Positions 53,512-62,620 of a DNA stretch of 64,000 bases are shown piece after piece. How positions within the stretch are numbered: the stretch's first letter is position 1; each line of letters starts with the position of its first letter. The notes under the pieces were generated by a model, which was not told where the DNA came from, searched no databases, and worked only from the letters and a program-made list of their open reading frames with translations. The stretch spans positions 124,001 through 188,000 of the forward strand of contig OX638356.1 of NCBI GenBank assembly GCA_951813395.1. The letters run 5' to 3'. This DNA is from Longimicrobiales bacterium (lineage in GTDB: Bacteria > Gemmatimonadota > Gemmatimonadetes > Longimicrobiales > Gaopeijiaceae). Position numbers and translations under genes: made by a program.

Positions 53512-53995
53512 GGTAGGGGTTCTCCTTTTTGAGGTTGGGGCAAAAGTGTGTAAACGTCGGATGGGCGTGACCCGCTCAGTGACGTTCGGGTAATCTACTC
53601 AGAATAGTCGTTCTTCTTTGTTGTGGCTAGTTGCGACGGCGTGCGAGGGATGCAAAAGATTGGATTCACTGAGGGGTGCTCGCCTCAGAGGCCGTTTCCG
53701 CGGGCTCCGGAGCGTTTTCGGGTAACCTGCGGGCCGCGGGATCGCCCAGAACCGACATCCATTCGGCACGGCGTTCGCGCCGCCTTTCCGGAGTCCGGAC
53801 TTGAGCGCCGTTCGGCGGAGCCCGTTGCCGATCCGGAGGTGTGAATTCGACGTCGGTGTGCTTGTGCAGCGGAATGCCGCGAAGCTGTGCGGAACGTGGA
53901 TTCCGCAAGTCGCTGGACGGCTTGGGGTTGTGCCACGGCCCGCGGATCGCCGGTGCCGATCCGCTTCTGCGGGCCGTGGACGGGAGCGACCCACC
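53512..53995. other. Stretch without supported gene beside ISL3 remnant
   Basis: 484 bases. All three minus frames are open for long stretches but none matches a family; composition is Arg/Pro-rich. Probably non-coding flank or heavily decayed sequence. Confidence 0.45.
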
Positions 53996-54032
53996 GCGGA
54001 GGTTGGGATGGAGTGCACATCCCAACCTCCGC
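53996..54032. repeat. Perfect 15-bp inverted repeat (hairpin)
   Basis: GCGGAGGTTGGGATG, seven-base loop GAGTGCA, CATCCCAACCTCCGC. No T-tract on either side, so not a standard terminator. It lies about 20 bases past the end of the ISL3-type reading. Confidence 0.8.
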
Positions 54033-54049
54033 AGATGCCACGGCAGGCA

Positions 54050-54685
54050 TCGAAAAAGGGGCTCTTCGCTGGTAGGCTATGGTGATGAAGTTCTCGGTGG
54101 TGCGGTAGCCGCGGGCCCGAACCTTCGCCGCCTGGACGAGCGAGTTCATGGCTTCCAGCATGCCGTTGCTGATGCGGGAATGTAGCCAGCGGAGGATTCC
54201 GGCCGCGTGCGCGCGGATCGTCCCGGCGACGGTGACCATCGGGGCAAGGCCGCTTTGCTTGGCGAGAGCGCACCATCGTTCCAGATGGCGCAGGGCTGAG
54301 CCGCTCGGGGTTCCACAGCCAGAGCCACCGGCTCCGCTTCAGCTCGGGACGCTCCTTCTGCTCCGTGCGCCGCACCTTCTCTACCGCGTCGTTCAGCAGC
54401 TTGACCACATGAAAGCGGTCGAAGGTGATCTCGGCGTCCGGAAACGACTCCCTCGCCCCCTTGATGTACGCCGGGGACATGTCCATGCACAGTTCCTCGA
54501 CCGAGTCCGCGCTTCCCCCGTGGGCCTCGAGATCGCCCCGGAACTCTCCCAGCACGTTACGCCTGGTGCTGGAAGAAGTTCAGGTAGAGATCCAGACGCC
54601 GCTGACCGGCGTCGAACTCCGTCCGCTCCACGTACCACGGCCGCTCCAGCCCCAGTGCCTGCTCGAAAAGCTCCGTCCCCTGCAT
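54050..54685 (-). pseudogene. ISL3-family transposase remnant
   Basis: Starts MQGTELFEQALGLERPWYVE RTEFDAGQRRLDLYLNF (zinc-ribbon N-terminal region of ISL3), then jumps, missing the zinc ribbon and HTH, to CMDMSPAYIKGARESFPDAE ITFDRFHVVKLLN (catalytic D). A frameshift near 54290 precedes LHSRISNGMLEAMNSLVQAA (catalytic E). It ends FITIAYQ. About half the normal length; inactive. Confidence 0.82.
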
Positions 54686-55126
54686 CTCGTTCTCTCGCTC
54701 GCCCGGTCCCCCATGGCCGGTGACCCCGGGAGAACCTGGAAGCCCGGGCCGAACAAAGCTCCCTCGGGGAACCGGGACGCTCCCCGGTCTCATCCCCCAA
54801 TCTCCGCCGAGCTTGCCCCCTCCCGAAAGACCCCCCGCTTCCTACCCAGCTTGACAGGGCGCTACCCGCCTACCCCATTCTGCCTGGCGAGGAGCCCGAA
54901 AACAGGGGTCGTTGGGGCCTTGGACGGTGGGACAACGGGTGTGTGATAAGAGGGACGATGGCACTTTTGGTCGATGAAAGGAAACACAGTCTCAATGAGG
55001 GCAAACCAGGCTCCAACGATCGTAGGGTCAGCCTCCGTGGATGTTGAGTTGGCAGAGCATTGCGAGGAGGTCATTGCCAGGGGAAGTGCGTCGAAGCCGG
55101 ACCCGGGGTCGGGAATTGAGACATTG
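54686..55126. other. Upstream region of propeller copy l
   Basis: 441 bases. The in-frame ATG at 54974 would extend copy l by 51 residues, but the extension is hydrophilic and precedes the lipoprotein signal, so it is unlikely. AT-richer 54935-55010 may hold the promoter. Confidence 0.45.
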
Positions 55127-56299
55127 ATGAGTGCCGTGGCGTTCACCTATGCGGTTCTTCTGGTGGCGTGCGGTGCTGGAGACGTGGTGCGGGATGGAGT
55201 CGGCAAGCCAACAGAGTACGCGCTGTCCAAGGAGCCCATATGGACTGTGGGAAGCCGCGCGACGGAGGCGGTCGTTGGCGGTTCGGGGGCGACGATGTTC
55301 GAACGCATTTCGGGGGGTGAGCGGCTGGGAGACGGTAGTGTCGTCGTGACTGACGCGGGCGCTCGGGAGGTTTGGAAGTTTGGCGCAGACGGCACACACC
55401 TATGGACGGTCGGCAGACGGGGCGAGGGCCCCGGGGACTTTGAAGAGCTGGCGCTGTTACGCAATTGTTCGGAGGGCAAGATAGTCACATATGATAGACG
55501 GCTCCATCGTGTAACGGAGTTCGGGCAGGGAGGCGAGTTGTTAGGGACGTGGGCGGTGCCGTTCGAAGAGACCCCGCCCTATCCGGATCAGGAGGTCACA
55601 TGCGCACCTGATGGCAGGATAGTCTATTACACAGCCGGCAAGTTTCCATCAAGACCGGGAATGGTCAGGTGGGAGGTCCCGGTCTGGTGGGCTTCGGAAG
55701 GGATTGGACCTCATTTGCTGCAGGAGCTTGTTCCGGGTCCAGAGAAGATCCTTGGGGACGGCTACTGGGATCGTCCTTGGTCGAAAGTGTTGGTTCTCGG
55801 GGGGACTGGTGAGGGTGTGTGGATTGGCACAAGCGACGATCATCTTATGGAGTTGATCGGATGGGACGGAACAGTCGTCCGCACCTTGCGATGGTCGGGC
55901 GACGATCTGATTGCGACTCAGGATGATGCCGATCAGTTGCTAGAGGAGTTTACGGACGGTGATGACGAAGTGGAGAAGGAGAGATTCGTCCGGGAGAGCT
56001 GGCCTACCTACGAAGAGGTTCTGCCCACCCGAGTGCCAGCCTACGCGCGCCTTATCGTGTCGGTGGACGGGAGCCTGTGGGTTGGGTCATGGAACGGAGT
56101 TACTTGGTGGCCGCGGTTGCCTGGACATCACGGAAGGCGGTGGGACGTGTTCGACGTCTCGGGGACTTGGTCCAGCCACATAACCGTGCCCGCGAACATG
56201 TCCGTTCTCGATGTCGGGGAGGATTGGGTGCTTGTAGTAGTTCGGGACGATCACAATGTCGAGATCTTGGCGATTTATGAGTTCCGAGAGCGCCCATAG
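55127..56299 (+). CDS. 6-bladed beta-propeller lipoprotein (copy l)
   Basis: 390 residues from ATG 55127. Signal MSAVAFTYAVLLVACGAG with lipobox. Family loop RRGEGPGDFEEL near residue 98, with Asp for the usual Glu. Many Trp residues (WWASEGIG, WNGVTWWPRLPG). Base composition is less GC-rich than the other copies and codon third positions are more mixed, so it may have a different history. Flanked by IS remnants on both sides. Confidence 0.8.
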   Translation: MSAVAFTYAVLLVACGAGDVVRDGVGKPTEYALSKEPIWTVGSRATEAVVGGSGATMFERISGGERLGDGSVVVTDAGAREVWKFGADGTHLWTVGRRGEGPGDFEELALLRNCSEGKIVTYDRRLHRVTEFGQGGELLGTWAVPFEETPPYPDQEVTCAPDGRIVYYTAGKFPSRPGMVRWEVPVWWASEGIGPHLLQELVPGPEKILGDGYWDRPWSKVLVLGGTGEGVWIGTSDDHLMELIGWDGTVVRTLRWSGDDLIATQDDADQLLEEFTDGDDEVEKERFVRESWPTYEEVLPTRVPAYARLIVSVDGSLWVGSWNGVTWWPRLPGHHGRRWDVFDVSGTWSSHITVPANMSVLDVGEDWVLVVVRDDHNVEILAIYEFRERP

Positions 56300-56389
56300 C
56301 ATCCCTCCCGCTTACGGAACAAGTTGCGTGCCGCAGTTGCAGCTTTCACGACCTCGGCGACGCCGGGTGTCAGGTGATTACCAAGCTAC

Positions 56390-56890
56390 AAAACGCGGAA
56401 GATCCTCCGCCAGCCGCAGGAGCCCCACGCCGGGGTCGATCCTCTCGTCATCTTGGCGTTCGCCCGCCCAGCAACGAATGCGGGCGCACCTCGTTGTAGA
56501 AGTCGATCCACGAGCGGATGATCCGCTCGGCGTCCAGCCTGTCGCCGGAGTTCGTGCAGGTACACCGCCTCGTACTTCAGCGACCGCCACAGCCTCTCGA
56601 TGAAGATGTTGTCGTGGAAGCGGCCCCGGCCGTCCATCGAGAACGCCACGCCCGCCCCCAGCACCCGGTCCGCGAACGCCTCGCTGGTGAACTGGGCGCC
56701 CTATCCGTGTTGAGAATCTCCGGGGCCCGCCGGCCCAGCGGGTCAGTCCAGGGCGTCCACGCAGAACGCCTCGTCCATCGTGTTCGACAGGCGCCACACG
56801 AGCACGTGACGGGTCGCCCAGTCCATGACGGCCACCAGGTAGAAAACCCCTGCGTGACAGGGGCATAGGTGATGTCAATTCAACTTTCAT
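56390..56890 (-). pseudogene. IS3-family transposase orfB remnant
   Basis: The clearest part reads VAFSMDGRGRFHDNIFIERL WRSLKYEAVYLHEL (catalytic E region) then shifts frame; upstream pieces in other frames fit the integrase core with several shifts. The family ending ..GTGTCAGGTGATTACC at 56367 also occurs at 63146 beside the second IS3 element. Confidence 0.72.
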
Positions 56891-57093
56891 GGCCATCCGG
56901 GGCTGGCCACCCCGCGGATCTGAAACTATAGATGAGGCGCGGCGGGGGCAGAGGCCGTCGCTTTTTGTGGTGCCTGGAGCCCGATTGTCAGCATGGCCCG
57001 GGGCGCTTCGGGGAACCCCGCAGTGCTGAGAAGGCCCGCAAGGGCCGACATCGCGGACGGAAGAATCGCATTCGAACAAGCGCCCCGCCCCCG

Positions 57094-57204
57094 GGACTGG
57101 TTTGCCGCCCAGCGCGGGTTCCAGCCAGTAGCTGCCCAGTTTGAGCCCCACCGCCGCGACATGTTTCGCGGCCTGCTGGCTACGATCAATCGCTGTTGGA
57201 TCGA
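57094..57204. repeat. 110-bp dispersed repeat, copy 2
   Basis: Partner of 42858-42968. Lies between the IS3 remnant and the 57431 gene; the region 56891-57430 otherwise has no supported gene. Confidence 0.7.
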
Positions 57205-57430
57205 TACTCGGGTTTCTCTTGGCAATTCTTGTCAAGGCATCCATTTCCATCTGCAGACCTCCTGCAACCCCCCGCCAGCACCGGGGCGCACTTCGTCCTC
57301 GGCGCGGCCATGGCGGGCGTTGGCGGCGGTGGTGCTGCTGGTGGCGGTGCCTGGAGAATCCGTCGGATCCGCAGCGTTGATTGCCGACGACGATTCGTCC
57401 ATCTTGCTTGGCGCCATCAACTGAGACCTC

Positions 57431-58453
57431 ATGTACCAAACCTGTATTTTCTGCAAGAAGCCCCTCGGCTCGAACGAGGTGGTGGAGAGCTTCCCGGTGG
57501 GGCGCCGCCTCGCCTTCGACGCCTCAAAGGGACGGCTCTGGGTGGTCTGCACCAGGTGCCAGCGCTGGAACCTCACGCCGCTGGAAGACCGCTGGGAGGC
57601 TGTCGAGGACTGTGAACGGCTGTTCCGGGCAACGCCGATGCGGGCGTCGACCGAGAACATCGGGATCGCACGCCATCGCGAGGGATTGGACCTGGTGCGT
57701 ATCGGCGAGCCCCAGCGCGGCGAGTTTGCGGCCTGGCGATACGGGGATCAGTTCAGAAGGCGGTATCGCAGACAGCTGGCTTGGGCCGGGGCCATGGGAG
57801 GATGCGTGCTGCTCGGGGGGTCAGGCTTCGTGTCACTCCCCTTCGCCGTCGTATCCGTGGTCGGCTTCGGTGTCTATCCTGCTCTGGCATGGGAATATCT
57901 GCGCCCACGCACGAAGGTCCGCATGGATGCGAACATGGCCGACGGTCCGGACACTCCGGGTCACGTGATCAGGTTCAGTCTTCGAGACCTGCGCTCTGTT
58001 CGGCTGCTGCCCAATGACGACGAACCCGGGTTCAAGGTCGAAGTGCTCAGGGGGATGCGGAAGGCCCGGTTCCTGGGCGAAGACGGGCGTCGCGTGGCGG
58101 CCTCAATCGTTCCACACCTCAACGGATGGGGCGGTTCACGCCTCTCTGTCCAGCGCGCGGTGCAGGAAATCGAGTCCGAAGGACACCCCAGCCGCTTCGT
58201 CACTCATGTGGCCGAGTTGGGCTATCGAGACTGGAGGGGTCGTTCGGGGTATATCAGGAGCATCCCGGATACGACAAGGCTTGCTGTTGAGATGGCCTTG
58301 CACGAAGAGCAGGAACGGCGGGCGTTGGAAGGCGAACTCTGGATTCTGGAGCAGGCCTGGAAAGAGGCGGAAGAAATCGCGGCCATCGCGGACGACCTGC
58401 TGCTCCCCGCGGGGACCGACGCGTTCTTCGCCCGGTACGGGGACGGCACTTGA
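57431..58453 (+). CDS. Zinc-ribbon membrane protein, uncharacterised
   Basis: 340 residues. N-terminal zinc ribbon CIFCKKPLG ... VVCTRCQRWNLTPLEDRWEA. Two adjacent TM helices near residues 118-155 (AWAGAMGGCVLLGGSGFVSL, FAVVSVVGFGVYPALAWEYL). Cytoplasmic C-terminal domain with GHVIRFSLRDLRSVRLLPND and charged helices at the end. Overlaps the start of propeller fragment m. Function unknown. Confidence 0.7.
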   Translation: MYQTCIFCKKPLGSNEVVESFPVGRRLAFDASKGRLWVVCTRCQRWNLTPLEDRWEAVEDCERLFRATPMRASTENIGIARHREGLDLVRIGEPQRGEFAAWRYGDQFRRRYRRQLAWAGAMGGCVLLGGSGFVSLPFAVVSVVGFGVYPALAWEYLRPRTKVRMDANMADGPDTPGHVIRFSLRDLRSVRLLPNDDEPGFKVEVLRGMRKARFLGEDGRRVAASIVPHLNGWGGSRLSVQRAVQEIESEGHPSRFVTHVAELGYRDWRGRSGYIRSIPDTTRLAVEMALHEEQERRALEGELWILEQAWKEAEEIAAIADDLLLPAGTDAFFARYGDGT

Positions 58454-58992
58454 GTTCGCTTTTGACGACAGCCCGGACCCTGGAAGTCGCGCTGCTCGCG
58501 GACGGGCGGGTGGCCTGCGTGATCGAGTCCTACGAGGAGCGCGTTCATTGCGTGGACCGGGAGGGCGTCGGCGTGGGGAGTTTCGGTCGCAAGGGTGAGG
58601 GTCCCGGTGAGTTCGGCGGTGCCTCTGCCCTCGTGCGCGGAGACGTGGGGACGATCGGGGTGGTGGACTTTGAGCTTTCCCGGTCCTCGGTCTTCGAGCC
58701 CTCGGGCGCGTTCGTTTCGAGCGTGAGCCTTCCCGGCGTCACGTTCAGCCCCGTCGCGTCGTTCGACACGGTGGTGACAGGCGTCTCGCGACGCCTCGTG
58801 ATGCCGGGCGATGACGATGACGGGCCTCTCATGACCCAACAGGGCTCTTGCAAAGTTGGGCCCTCGACCCTACGGAAAGCGTCGAGGAGCAGCTGGAAAG
58901 CTTCCGGGCCACGCCGAAGCGGTACTACCTGTCCACAAGCCAGCACTTGTTCGACGCCAACTACCGCTACTGGGTTGCCACCCACCGTGACC
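58450..58992 (+). pseudogene. 6-bladed beta-propeller fragment (copy m)
   Basis: No signal peptide. Opens with LEVALLADGRVACVIESYEE RVHCVDREGVG and the family loop RKGEGPGEFGGA (about residue 47). Reads well to VTGVSRRLVMPGDDDDGPLM, then shifts frame near 58845 and continues as LDPTESVEEQLESFRATPKR YYLSTSQHLFDANYRYW. It stops matching at about 58992 next to an IS-like scar. Most like copy h. Confidence 0.74.
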
Positions 58993-59613
58993 TCCACGTG
59001 TCAACTACGGTTTCCACTGAGTCGACTAAAGTTTACACTTCGCGGGTTCTGCCGTCAGCGGTGACGCGATTGCTGGTAGAGGGGGAGGGGAGAAATGGGC
59101 GGCCATGCCAGTTGCGGCCGAGTTGGACGCGCCGACCTGCAGCTACTGGGAAGCGGCACGGGGGAAGGTTGGCCGGGTGACAAAGCATTGGGCGGCTCGC
59201 GGAGGGTGGTGGCCGCGCCGGGCGGGATGCCAGGTCATGCGCGAAATGAGCCGCATGGCCGTCAGCTTCGGATACTCGACCAGCCGGACGTCAATGATCG
59301 CCTTGTAGGGGTCCAGCTTCGACGGCACCGGCGCCCTCGACCGATACCGCACCGCCTCTCCAGTGCTCAATGGAGACGCCAGTGTAGAGCACGGTCCGGT
59401 CAACCTCACGAACTCTCTGATCCACCGCCGAGAACCAGCCTCGGTCACCCACCCGAGATGTACGACTTTCGACGGCCACAACTGTCGAATTTTGGATGGC
59501 CGCCAACCGCCTCCGCGGAACTCCCATGCACCCCGTTGGGGGGGTGCCATCCGGCTTGCGCGGGTCGGCCAAATTGGCCAAGACTTAGTGATTACCACCC
59601 GCCGGAGGGATTC
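58993..59613. other. Rearranged stretch with IS scars
   Basis: 621 bases. Contains an AAACTTTAGTCGACTC-type scar (59013-59035), an istA fragment (listed) and no supported gene. Confidence 0.45.
59225..59350 (-). pseudogene. IS21 istA N-terminal fragment
   Basis: Minus-strand peptide APVPSKLDPYKAIIDVRLVE YPKLTAMRLISRM matches the istA segment just after the HTH (SKLDPYK..I..RL..YP.LSA.RL). About 40 codons only. Confidence 0.65.
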
Positions 59614-59787
59614 ATGCGGACGCTGAGCGCCAAGGACGCGAAATACGGTTTCGGGCGACTGATCGACCTCGCCCGGGCCGCGCCTGTAACGGTCGCCAAG
59701 TACGGGCGTCCGGTCGTTGTGGCGCTCTCGGTCGAGGAGTACGAAGTTCACCACGCCCCCCTGCGTGATGCCGGATGGCGCGGTTAG
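59614..59787 (+). CDS. YefM/Phd-family antitoxin
   Basis: 57 residues from ATG 59614 with GGAGGG upstream. MRTLSAKDAKYGFGRLIDLA RAAPVTVAKYGRPVVVALSV is the Phd/YefM dimer domain. First gene of a three-gene set, three bases before the ImmA gene. Short C-terminus with few residues left to bind a toxin. Confidence 0.8.
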   Translation: MRTLSAKDAKYGFGRLIDLARAAPVTVAKYGRPVVVALSVEEYEVHHAPLRDAGWRG

Positions 59788-59790
59788 CGG

Positions 59791-60939
59791 ATGATCCGCG
59801 TCCCGGTGCCCCCCGAGATGCTTCGCTGGGCCTGCGAACGTGCGGGCCACGACGTGGCAGATGTCGCTGAGCGCGTCCCGCAACTGTGGGCCTGGGTCCG
59901 CCGCGAGCGGCAACCGACGCTGAAGCAACTGGAAAGGCTGGCCAAAGTCACCCATACGCCGCTCGGCTACCTGTTCCTCCCGGAGCCCCCCGAGGAACGG
60001 CTTCCGGTGCCTGACTACCGGACCGTGTCGGGCAGCGCTACGGCCAGGCCGAGTCCCGACCTGTTGGACACGTTGTACACGATGCAGCGCCGTCAGGCAT
60101 GGCTCCGGGAGTCCCTCGTCGAGCACGAGGCAGAGCCACTGGCCTTCGTGGGAAGCGCCCGTCTTGCCGACGAGCCGGATGCGGCGGGGCGCGAGATGCG
60201 GCGAGCGCTCAACTTGGACGAAGGATGGGCGGCCGGAGTCCGAACGTGGCAGGACGCCGTGGGCGAGTTGCGTCGGGCGATCGAGCACCTCGGCGTAATG
60301 GCGGTGATCAACGGCGTGGTGGGGAACAACACCCATCGCCGACTGAGGGTGGAGGAGTTCCGCGGCTTCGCGCTCACGGATCCCTACGCGCCGCTGATCT
60401 TCGTGAACGGCGCCGACGCGAAGTCGGCACAGATGTTCACCCTCGCCCACGAACTGGCGCACATCTGGCTTGGCACGGAGGGAGTTTCCGGCTTCGATAC
60501 GCTGCTCCCCGGGGGTACCGAGGTGGAGGACTGGTGCAACCGGGCGGCGGCTGAACTGCTCGCGCCCGCCCGGGAGGTCAGAGCGCGTTGGATGGAAGTC
60601 AGGCAGTTGCCGAGGCCCTTCGATTCGCTGGCTCGGGCGTTCAAGGTGAGCCCGGTAGTCGCCGCTCGCCGCGCTCTGGACGTGACTCTCATCGACCGCA
60701 GCACCTTCTTCGACTTCTACGAGCGCTATGTGAAGCGGGAGCGCAAAAGGGGCACGAAGACTACTGGAGGCGATTTCTTCAACAACCAGAACACACGCGT
60801 CGGCGAACTGTTCGCGACCCAAGTTCTGCACGCGGCCATGGAGGGCCGTATCGGTTTCAAGCAAGCCTATGACCTGACCGGGCTGCGTGGAGGAACCTTC
60901 CAGAAGTACGCCAGGAGGCTGGGGATGGACCTCCGATGA
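59791..60939 (+). CDS. XRE-HTH plus ImmA/IrrE metallopeptidase
   Basis: 382 residues. N-terminal HTH (EMLRWACERAGHDVADVAER), then ImmA/IrrE with FTLAHELAHIWLGTEGVSGF (HExxH) and WCNRAAAELLAPAREV (third ligand). The C-terminal extension GGDFFNNQNTRVGELFATQV is typical of the ImmA proteins paired with DUF4411 toxins. Stop overlaps the next ATG by four bases. Confidence 0.9.
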   Translation: MIRVPVPPEMLRWACERAGHDVADVAERVPQLWAWVRRERQPTLKQLERLAKVTHTPLGYLFLPEPPEERLPVPDYRTVSGSATARPSPDLLDTLYTMQRRQAWLRESLVEHEAEPLAFVGSARLADEPDAAGREMRRALNLDEGWAAGVRTWQDAVGELRRAIEHLGVMAVINGVVGNNTHRRLRVEEFRGFALTDPYAPLIFVNGADAKSAQMFTLAHELAHIWLGTEGVSGFDTLLPGGTEVEDWCNRAAAELLAPAREVRARWMEVRQLPRPFDSLARAFKVSPVVAARRALDVTLIDRSTFFDFYERYVKRERKRGTKTTGGDFFNNQNTRVGELFATQVLHAAMEGRIGFKQAYDLTGLRGGTFQKYARRLGMDLR

Positions 60940-61730
60940 GGGTAGATCGGGCCTACCTCGTGGATTCGGATGTGTTCATCACGGCGAAGAACCTGTACTA
61001 CCCGTTCGACATCTGCCCCGGCTTCTGGAAGAGTCTGCTTCATCACCACCGGGCAGGCCGGGTCTACAGCATAGACCGGGTCCGCAGCGAACTCCTTGCG
61101 GGTCGCAGGACGGAGGATCTGGTGCAGTGGGTGAGGCGCGAAGTCCCGGACGGTTTCTTTCTCCCGGTGGACACCGCCGACGTGGCGGACACCTATACGG
61201 ACATCATGATGTGGGTCCAGCGCCATGCGAGGTATTTCGACCACGCGAAGGCGAAGTTCGCGACGGGTGCGGACGGCTGGCTGGTCGCTTACGCGCGGGT
61301 CCACGGCGCGACCGTCGTGACCAACGAGCAGAGCGCGCCGGAATCCAAGAAGGAGGTCAAGCTGCCTGATCTCAGGTTCAATGGGATGCCAGCATCGGAC
61401 CTTATGAATCTGTTGGACGGTGACTCCGATGACCTCGATCGCGTCCTCACGCAGATGGTTCAAGAGAATCGGGTTAGCCTGACGTTTGGCAAGAGACATC
61501 CAAATCGTCACATAAGGGCGTTCGAGCCGGAGTCCACGGAAGCGCAGCGGAACCTGCCAACGACTGTGAGACACTTTCCGATTCAGTTTAGCGAGCCCTC
61601 CTTTCCCCCGTTGGCCGACTCTGCGCCATCGACCGCCGTGACGGGGAGTGCGGGGTTGATCCAGACCTCCTCCGGGAGTTTCACAGCCCTCGGCGGGCCT
61701 CCCACGAAGCGGTCGGGCCGGGCGGCGTAG
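60936..61730 (+). CDS. DUF4411 PIN-like toxin, C-terminus replaced
   Basis: Opens AYLVDSDVFITAKNLYYPFD, the DUF4411 PIN signature, with the usual ICPGFWKSLL, ADGWLVAYARVHGATVVTNE and ESKKEVKLPD. Family members normally continue with CxxFGVRW..TF.ML and stop by about 165 residues. Here from residue about 146 the reading changes to NGMPASDLMNLLDGDSDDLD, VLTQMVQENRVSLTFGKRHP NRHIRAF, a coding-like piece of another protein, then runs into the IS3 element to 61730. Probably still folded but with an altered end. Confidence 0.72.
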   Translation: MRVDRAYLVDSDVFITAKNLYYPFDICPGFWKSLLHHHRAGRVYSIDRVRSELLAGRRTEDLVQWVRREVPDGFFLPVDTADVADTYTDIMMWVQRHARYFDHAKAKFATGADGWLVAYARVHGATVVTNEQSAPESKKEVKLPDLRFNGMPASDLMNLLDGDSDDLDRVLTQMVQENRVSLTFGKRHPNRHIRAFEPESTEAQRNLPTTVRHFPIQFSEPSFPPLADSAPSTAVTGSAGLIQTSSGSFTALGGPPTKRSGRAA

Positions 61731-62620
61731 GCCGCGGCCAGTACGTTCTGCCGGTGCTCGATCACCTCGAGGGCGCGGCCGAGGTGGACCTGCTCGGGGG
61801 TGAGCAGGCCGATGCCGCCGTGCCGGTGTTGGGTGTTGTACCACTGGAAGAACTCCCGGCAGAAGTCCTTCGCGTCGGCGATGCTGCCGAAGCGACCCGG
61901 GAAGCCCGGGTGGTACTTGAGAGTCTTGAAGTGCGCCTCCGAGTAGGGGTTGTCGTTGGAGACCCTGGGGCGGGCCAGCGATTGCGTGACACCGAGGTCG
62001 GCCAGGAGCTGCGCCGTGCACTTGGCCGTCATGGGAGCTCCCCGGTCCGAGTGCAGCGTGAGCACCCGGGGCTGCACACCGTGCTTGAGGCACGTCTCGC
62101 CAACCAGGTGTCCGGCCAGGCCGGCGGTCTCGCGCTCCGCCACCATCCATCCGGTGGCGTAGCGGCTGTAGATGTCCAGGATCACGTACAGATGGAAGTA
62201 CTGCCACTTCTGCGGCCCCAGCAGCCGGGTGATGTCCCAGGACCACACCTCGTTGGGTGCCCTGGCCACCACCTCGGGCTTCGGGTGGTTGGGATGGCTG
62301 CGCTGAGCCCGGCGCTCGCGGACCGCCTCCTTCTCGGCCAGGATCCGGTACATCGTCCGCTCCGAACACAGATAGACGCCCTCGTCCAGCAGCGTCGCGT
62401 ACACTTCCGCCGGAGCACGATCCGCGAAGCGCGGCGAGCACAGCGCACGAAAGACCTCCGCCCGCTCCGTCGCGTCCAGGGCCCGGGCAGGAGCCGGCCG
62501 GGGCTGCCGCTGCCCGGTCTTCGGCCTCCGGCGACGGTAGAACGTGGCGCGCGCAACCCCGAGGGCCTTGCATGCCGCGCGTACGCCCACGTGCCCGGCC
62601 AAGCCTCCGGCCGCGCTCAA
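61583..62620 (-). CDS. IS3-family transposase orfB
   Basis: 345 residues. Catalytic residues in EVWSWDITRLLGPQKWQYFH (D), VLTLHSDRGAPMTAKCTAQL (D) and RVSNDNPYSEAHFKTLKYHP (E). C-terminal extension PEEVWINPALPV. Different lineage from the element at 30890 (low similarity). Intact frame. Confidence 0.92.
   Translation of the reverse strand: MSAAGGLAGHVGVRAACKALGVARATFYRRRRPKTGQRQPRPAPARALDATERAEVFRALCSPRFADRAPAEVYATLLDEGVYLCSERTMYRILAEKEAVRERRAQRSHPNHPKPEVVARAPNEVWSWDITRLLGPQKWQYFHLYVILDIYSRYATGWMVAERETAGLAGHLVGETCLKHGVQPRVLTLHSDRGAPMTAKCTAQLLADLGVTQSLARPRVSNDNPYSEAHFKTLKYHPGFPGRFGSIADAKDFCREFFQWYNTQHRHGGIGLLTPEQVHLGRALEVIEHRQNVLAAAYAARPDRFVGGPPRAVKLPEEVWINPALPVTAVDGAESANGGKEGSLN

Noticed and set aside
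53599-54025. Continuation of the ISL3 transposase frame
   Set aside because: After FITIAYQ the frame has no family similarity; it is low-complexity Arg/Pro-rich sequence.
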